This document shows, one piece after another, positions 58,651 to 64,000 of a stretch of 64,000 bases of DNA; position 1 is the stretch's first letter, and the number at the start of each line of letters is the position of its first letter. A program made the position numbers and the translations under genes. The notes beneath the pieces are model-generated. The model saw nothing but the letters and a program-made list of their open reading frames with translations. It was not told the origin of the DNA and did not search any database. The DNA comes from Diphasiastrum complanatum (lineage: Eukaryota; Streptophyta; Lycopodiopsida; Lycopodiales; Lycopodiaceae), in contig MU831845.1 in assembly GCA_029204225.1 (NCBI GenBank), forward strand, positions 36,755-100,754. Direction: 5' to 3'.

Positions 58651-58695
58651 AGAAGGATCACTATAAGCCAACAATCTTATCTAATTAATGTACTT

Positions 58696-59496
58696 TGCAG
58701 ATACGGCATGGAGGATTGCAAACCCATAGATACTCCTATAGATCCAGGATGCAAGCTATCCAAAGACATGTGCCCCAGAACGAAGACAGATCAGCAAGAA
58801 ATGTGCAAATACCCCTATTAGTCAATCATAGGTTCTATCATGTACTCTATGATCTGCACACGACCTGATATTGCATATGTTGTAAGCACATTGTCGCAAT
58901 TCATGTCCAATCCAGGCCTACAACACTGGAAAGCCCTACAAAGAGCTCTAAAGTACATTCAAGCCTCAAAGCACTATGCCTTGAGTTACAACAGAAATAT
59001 AGAAGCTGCACTCTCATTAATTACCTATTCTGATTTAGACTGGGCAGGAGATCCACCTGTGGCTACATTTGTTTTCTTGCAGGATGACCCATCTCATGGA
59101 ACAGCAGAAAGCAGAAATGCATTTCTTTGTCTTCTACAGAATCAGAATATGTTGTAGCTACATCAACAATGAAGGAGATTTTATGGCTTAGAAGACTACT
59201 ACAGGATCTGAGATTCCCACAAATTGGTCCAACTATACTCCAGTGCGACAATTAGAGCTGCATAGCTCTATCTCTGAACCCACGAACCCATAATAGAACT
59301 AAGCATATAGAAGTTCAATATCATTTTCATAGAAAGAAAGTTCAGAGTAAAGATGTTGTACTAAGTTACTATCATACAGACAGTATGTTAGCTGATATCT
59401 TGACAAAGCCATTGTCTATAGATAAACTTTCTACTTTAGTAGATATGATAAATCTCAATTGCAATTTAGATTCGTAGCAGTTAGCTCAAGGGGGAG
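58696..59496 (+). pseudogene. Plus-strand copia RT/RNase H 3' end
   Basis: Starts at RYGMEDCKPIDTPIDPGC, the region after the RT thumb, with a stop near 58820, then MICTRPDIAYVVSTLSQFMS, HWKALQRALKYIQASKHYAL and TYSDLDWAGD. After frame changes it reads LSSTESEYVVATSTMKEILW-type text, TRTKHIEVQYHFHRKK and MLADILTKPLSIDKLSTLVD, then a stop and polypurine tract CAAGGGGGAG. RT palm and everything upstream are missing. Confidence 0.85.
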
Positions 59497-60734
59497 TGTT
59501 GGAATTTCTAACTCCTACTCATTCCAACAGCCCTTCTTCCTTCTCTGATTTTTACTCTCTCACATGCAACCTGTAGAAAATGAACTATTTCTTAACAATC
59601 TGCATATTTGAACTAATTGTCACTATAGTCTACATATTTACTCAGGATTTTCCACAAGCGAAAAACCCGACACCTAACATTGTCACTATTTTTTAGCTTC
59701 CTAAGGAACTAAGTGTTTAGCGACACTTATCTAAGTTGTTTTTGGGCCATTTTGGCACTTCCAGAAAAGCGACACTTTTTGCAAAAAATGCGACACTACA
59801 TTTTTACATGCAGGTTTTGACAGGCGACAATTAGCAAAATGCAACACTGCATTTTACATGCAATTTCTGACAAGCAGCAATTAGGGCAAAATGCGACACT
59901 GCATTTTTACACGCAGTTTATGACAAACGAAAAATGCAACACTTGCCTCTAAAGTTGTGAAGGTGTCCTAAAAATGTCAAAGGTGCCCTACAAATGTCGA
60001 AGGTGTTCTATACTAAAGGCAAAGGCCAAAAAGCGAAGGACTATCGTGTCATCCATCTACGGATTTATAAGGGATTCCAAATAGCAGATCATAACGTCTT
60101 CACACTCCAACAACATTTAGCAACTGTTAACTATCTTGTAAATGTAAACTTAGAATAATACAAGATCTTCCAGTTGCTATAAATGTAAATGAGCGATTGA
60201 AGATATCATGATCAGTTTCAGAAGTAATCAGAGATACAACGACCAGAACAGGTCTTTCAGCAGCTGACTCCTTAGAGTTAGTGATTATAAAGAGAGATAG
60301 AAATATTCAGAATGTTAGCAGTTGTATTGAATCTGTAAGTAGAATCACGTGATTGTATTGTGATCTGGTCATTGTTACTACAACTTCATTATACAGATTT
60401 GCTATTGTTCTACATCCTTTTGCATTCTTGTTGAATAATAACTCTCACTCCTCTTACAGAAACACGATTATCAAAGAATTATATGGCTGTCTTTGATGCC
60501 TAAATTGATTTTACATTCTCTTCATATCAGGTTATCAGTATTAGAGGATTGCATGGCTGTCTCAGATGCCTAATCGTTTCTGCAATCTCTCTTTCACGGT
60601 AGTCTAAGACTCCTACACTGATAAGTTGATTCACCATAAAAGAACAGCTCGTAAACTCCATTCTCTAAGTAATCCATGATCCTGCTACTAAGAATTTGTG
60701 TTTCATCAGTTGACATCAATCCAAAACATCAACA
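59497..60734 (+). repeat. 1.24-kb LTR followed by a primer-binding site
   Basis: Begins TGTTGGAATTTC right after the polypurine tract and ends ...CATCAACA. A primer-binding motif TGGTATCAGAGC lies at 60739-60750. It therefore has the 3' end of one element on its left and a 5'-type border on its right. It contains about three diverged copies of a roughly 57-bp unit (59775-59945) with the word GCGACACT. No CACACGTGTG. Confidence 0.75.
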
Positions 60735-60738
60735 GATG

Positions 60739-60750
60739 TGGTATCAGAGC
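60739..60750 (+). other. Primer-binding site TGGTATCAGAGC
   Basis: Exact copia-type primer site, four bases after the presumed LTR end. A second partial match (TGGTATCATTCC) lies 45 bp further on. Confidence 0.7.
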
Positions 60751-60799
60751 TGATAATTCTACATTCATCGCATCCCACACAGTGGTATCATTCCCCCCT

Positions 60800-61213
60800 A
60801 AAATGTAGAAGCTTGTATAAAGATCTCGGACCTTCATAAGGAGGTAGCAGACCTTAAAGAATAGCTCAAAGACCAGAAGCTTGTTGTAGACATCCATAGA
60901 CAGGACGTTGCTGACATGCAACCTAAGGCAAAGCGATAAAAAAGAAATCAGTCAAAGCTATGTGCAAAACGTTTTCAAAAAAAATTTGAACAATTTTGGA
61001 AGTGGAGTCCCTGCCATTTTAACATCGAATTGCAATGGCATGTCGATTATTTGATGCTACTAGGCTCAGTAGGCAGGGCATTCAAGGACTGGCAGGCAAT
61101 AGGAGAAAAAAAAGATTTCCTTTGGTTATGGGACCACCTTAGCATAGAGCAAAAGGGATGTCTATGTTGGGCCATAATCCATGCCATTCGGGTCAGTTGA
61201 ACTGTATATAGGC
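60800..61213 (+). pseudogene. Unidentified coding fragment behind the primer site
   Basis: One plus frame reads ISDLHKEVADLKE, stop, LKDQKLVVDIHRQDVADMQP, stop, then 80-odd open codons including KKFEQFWKWSPCHFNIELQW, HVDYLMLLGSVGRAFKDWQA and WLWDHLSIEQKGCLCWAIIH, ending in a stop. The first part looks like a coiled coil. It does not resemble copia Gag as seen elsewhere here. Sitting behind a primer site, it may be the cargo of a non-autonomous element or a captured host gene fragment. Confidence 0.4.
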
Positions 61214-61267
61214 TCAACATTTATGTATGCTCTAGAGTATATATGGATAAAAGAGTAACAAAGTGGA

Positions 61268-61702
61268 TGTGCTGTCTGTGGGAGATCGTGGGTGGCTGAT
61301 ATCGTTGTCAAATCTCATTGCACAGTGCATGGGATGAGCGTGAGAAGGCCGCAACATCAACCTTCGCTGAAATGAACGTTGATGAAAATGCGAAAAATGC
61401 GACACTTTGACAAATGCCTTAAAATTTGATTTACAAGGTACCTTCGCTTTTCCATTAGGGCACCTTCGACATTTGTAGGGCAGCGTCGTCTTTTTCGCCT
61501 GTCACAAATCATGTGTAAAAATACAGTGTCACCTTTTTCGCCTGTGGAAATTTACTTGTATTTATGCAAACAGTCACGTTTTTCGCTTGTCTTATTTTAC
61601 ATGTAAATATGCAGACTGTGCGTCAACACAAGTAAAATACGGCAGCATGAATGGAGGCAAATTAAAATAGGATCTAGGAGAGTAGAAGAGATAAATCCAA
61701 CA
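61268..61702 (-). repeat. 3' LTR of copia M
   Basis: 435 bp, minus-strand ends TGTTGGATTTATCTC and CAGACAGCACA, after a G7 polypurine tract (61703-61709 on the complement). A rearranged relative lies at 5626-6016. It contains several AGTGTCGC/GCGACACT-type words but no G-box palindrome. Confidence 0.8.
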
Positions 61703-61729
61703 CCCCCCCTTAATCTGGATTCATGAATG

Positions 61730-62974
61730 CCTTGATCTTTAGACTAAACTTGTTGTGTGCATTAACACTTAATGCCTTTGTGAATATATCTGCAACCATG
61801 TCATGCGTTCTACAGTATGTTAAGCTTACCTCCTTGTTGAGAACCTTGTCTCTGATGTAGTGATATCTGGTTTCAATGTGCTTACTCCTAGAGTGAAATC
61901 AACGGTTGGCCGATAAGGCAATAGCACTCTAATTATCACTAAATAAAACTGTAGGGTTGTACTGATAGAAGCTAATATTTGACAGTAAATTTCTCAACCA
62001 AAATGCTTCCTTAATAGATTGAGAAGCGGCTATGTATTCTGCTTCTGTAGAGGTTTGCTTATGACTGTTCCATGAGATAGAACCACCGTTGAAGAAGAAT
62101 GTAAATCCAGATGTGGACTTACAATTGTCTACATCTCCTCCCCAGCTTGCATCAGAATATCCACTGAGCTAATGAAGATTGTCATTGCTGACATCTCCAA
62201 AGTAGATGCACTGGTCCATGGTAGCTCGAATACACCTCATGACTCTTATGAGAGCCTTCCAATGGGTAATGCCAGGATTAGCCATATATTGGCTGAGTGA
62301 CCTTACAACAAAAGAGAAGTCAGGTCTTGTACATACCATTGCGTACATGAGATATCCAAGTATCAATCGATAAGGATACTCTCTCATTTGCTCCTCTTCA
62401 TGCTGGTCTGGGAACATTGGTCCTTTGACAAACGCAGGCCTAGATCCATCGGTGAGTGAGCTAACTTACAATTCATTAGATTGTATCTGTTAAGAACATT
62501 GTAAAAATACTTTTGTTGAGTGATATATATTAGTCGTCTCACTCTGTCTCTATGGATCTGAATGCCTAGACAGAAGTGAGCTTCGTCCAGATCAATCATG
62601 TCGAACTCAGAAAATAGCATATGTTTAGAATCCTTGACCAAATTGGTATTGTTGCTGAAAAGCAACGTATCATCCACGTATAAGGTGATGATAATGAAGA
62701 ATTGATTGATGAACCACTCTTGGGACTTGTTGCTGGGTAGCAGCAACGTCTTCGTCTGATCTGCTATCAAATAGTGGGTCGACAATGGACATGCCTGAGC
62801 CCAAAGCTTTGATTGTCGTGTCAATGGCAAGTGATGAAGGTTCTCCTGAAACAATATTTTTGCCTTTGATGTCGATGAACTGATCCTCAATAAAGATAGT
62901 ATCCCAGCTGTACAAGACTTGTTGGGTATCAGGATCATATAGTTTGTATGTGTTATCAGATGAAGTATATCCAA
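61730..62974 (-). pseudogene. Copia M RT and RNase H with internal deletion
   Basis: The integrase-RT linker (62915-62700: SWDTIFIEDQFIDIKGK, ...AATQQQVPRVVHQ) joins RT palm text FFIIITLYVDDTLLFSNNTN directly, so RT fingers and the first palm motifs are missing, as in element D. Then AHFCLGIQIHRDRVRRLIYI, a frame change at 62400 into LGYLMYAMVCTRPDFSFVVR, a stop near 62170, and RNase H fragments ending SKHIETRYHYIRDK and ADIFTKALSVN. Confidence 0.85.
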
Positions 62975-63900
62975 TGAGGATGGTCTTGAGAACTTGGAAG
63001 TCTAATTTCTTCCTTGTCTCTTTCAGGATCTACGCGTAGGCAATGCATCCAAACACTCTTAGGTTCTTCACAGAAGGCTTAGAGGCGTCCACACCTCATG
63101 GGGTGTTTTGTATGAGAGCGCCTTGGTTGAACATCTGTTCTGGACATAAGCTGCACTAGAGATAGCTTCGGCCCAGAAGCTCTTGGGCAACGATGCATGC
63201 GCTAGCATACGTTTGGCTGATTCAACCAAGGTACGGTTCTTCCTCTCGACTAAGACATTAGACTGAGGACTGTAAGGAGTGATGAATTGCTACTCAATGC
63301 CTTGGCTTTGGCAGTACTCCTTAAACTCAGTAGAGATGTATTCTCCACAATTGTCTGACGTTAAGGCCTTGATCATCCTTCCAGTCTCTTTTTCTGCACG
63401 ATCCTTGAAGATTCTGAAGCAATTGAAAGCTTCTGATTTCTTCTTGATAAAGTACACCATAGTCCTTCTAGAGAATTCATCAATACAAGTTATAAAATAC
63501 TTTGCATTCTTCAACGAAGGATGTTTCATCGGGCCACAAATGTTTGAATGTACAATGTCTAACAATCCTCTAGTAGTATGTTGATGGCTTGATCTAAATT
63601 GTTTCCTAGTCTGTTTGCCAACTAGATAGTCTTGACAGACAGATAACTCAACTTCTCTCTAGGATCAAGAACAATAGAATGTCGAGACATTTTTTGTACA
63701 GCAGCATGATTCAAGTGACCAAGTCTATAATGCCAAAGTAAACTTTTATTTTCTTGAATAGAAGTACTGAGCGCCTGACTAGAGGCAGAAAAACAATGAC
63801 TTAATCTATACAAGTATCCATGCCTCTTTCCGAGTGCTAGGATCTCTGTCCTATCAACTACTTTGCACTGATCACATTCAAATTCTACTCTATGTCCTAG
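62975..63900 (-). pseudogene. Copia M GAG-pre-integrase and integrase
   Basis: Minus strand: GYLYRLSHCFSASSQALST, WHYRLGHLNHAAVQKMSRHS, a stop at 63622, LDIVHSNICGPMKHPSLKNA, FITCIDEFSRRTMVYFIKKK, TSDNCGEYISTEFKEYCQSQ, then integrase C-terminal text with stops (62975-63280). Zinc His residues and the D-D-E context are mostly kept; Gly in DNGGEY is Cys. Confidence 0.85.
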
Positions 63901-64000
63901 ATCTGTGATTATGCTTATAGAGAGTGTTACTTATTAAATGTCTGTTGACAACCAGATTAACACACGACTCCATTCCATTCGAATTAAGTTAGGATTGTAC

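Larger units (their letters stand above)
61268..64000 (-). mobile_element. Copia element M, 3' half, runs off the window
   Basis: Minus-strand copia of the E/J family with 3' LTR, RNase H, RT palm, integrase and GAG-pre-integrase. Gag and the 5' LTR would lie beyond 64000. RT is internally deleted. Confidence 0.85.

Overview
The window looks like nuclear DNA from a land plant with a large, retrotransposon-rich genome. It is AT-rich, and most recognisable coding sequence is Ty1/copia gag-pol, with a few Ty3/gypsy pieces and one possible LINE remnant. I see no ordinary intact host gene, no rRNA or tRNA gene, and no CRISPR or prokaryotic features. The species cannot be named from this sequence.

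Layout. 0.3-1.0 kb: an unidentified minus-strand ORF pair. 1.39-3.27 kb: a decayed plus-strand copia (A). 3.9-18.6 kb: an unidentified broken gene (promoter-like start, coiled-coil ORF, possible intron, second ORF at 18.1 kb) split by a 12.9-kb LTR complex with three near-identical 655-bp LTRs and a 5-bp target duplication (ACAAT). The right half of the complex is a nearly complete young copia (B, 11.1-17.5 kb). The left half (5.3-11.1 kb) is a patchwork of other repeats, including a gypsy protease-RT fragment. 18.6-22.5 kb: unassigned DNA with a (GA)54 and a G28 run.

22.5-42.9 kb is a nest. An old plus-strand copia (E, 27.96-28.40 and 33.95-35.68 kb) was cut by minus-strand copia D (28.405-33.953 kb, TSD CAATC). 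Further minus-strand copias C (22.5-27.96 kb), F (35.68-40.6 kb) and G (41.3-42.9 kb) abut it. Plus-strand H (42.9-45.65 kb) follows and meets minus-strand I (45.66-48 kb) tail to tail. I carries a compact 319-codon mosaic ORF made of gag, integrase and RT scraps.

48-64 kb holds a gypsy integrase scrap, a 232-bp tandem duplication, copia fragment J, gypsy fragment K, about 4 kb of decayed AT-rich DNA, copia L with a solo LTR inserted in its integrase (TSD CTCCC), a plus-strand copia 3' end whose 1.24-kb LTR is followed by a primer-binding site, an unidentified coding fragment, and minus-strand copia M running off the window.

Functionally these are genes of reverse-transcribing elements: Gag packages RNA, protease cleaves the polyprotein, integrase inserts the cDNA, and RT/RNase H make it. 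No copy has a fully open pol, so any mobility would need proteins in trans. The most striking shared feature is the palindrome CACACGTGTG (G-box core CACGTG), found 19 times, almost always in LTRs of at least four families.
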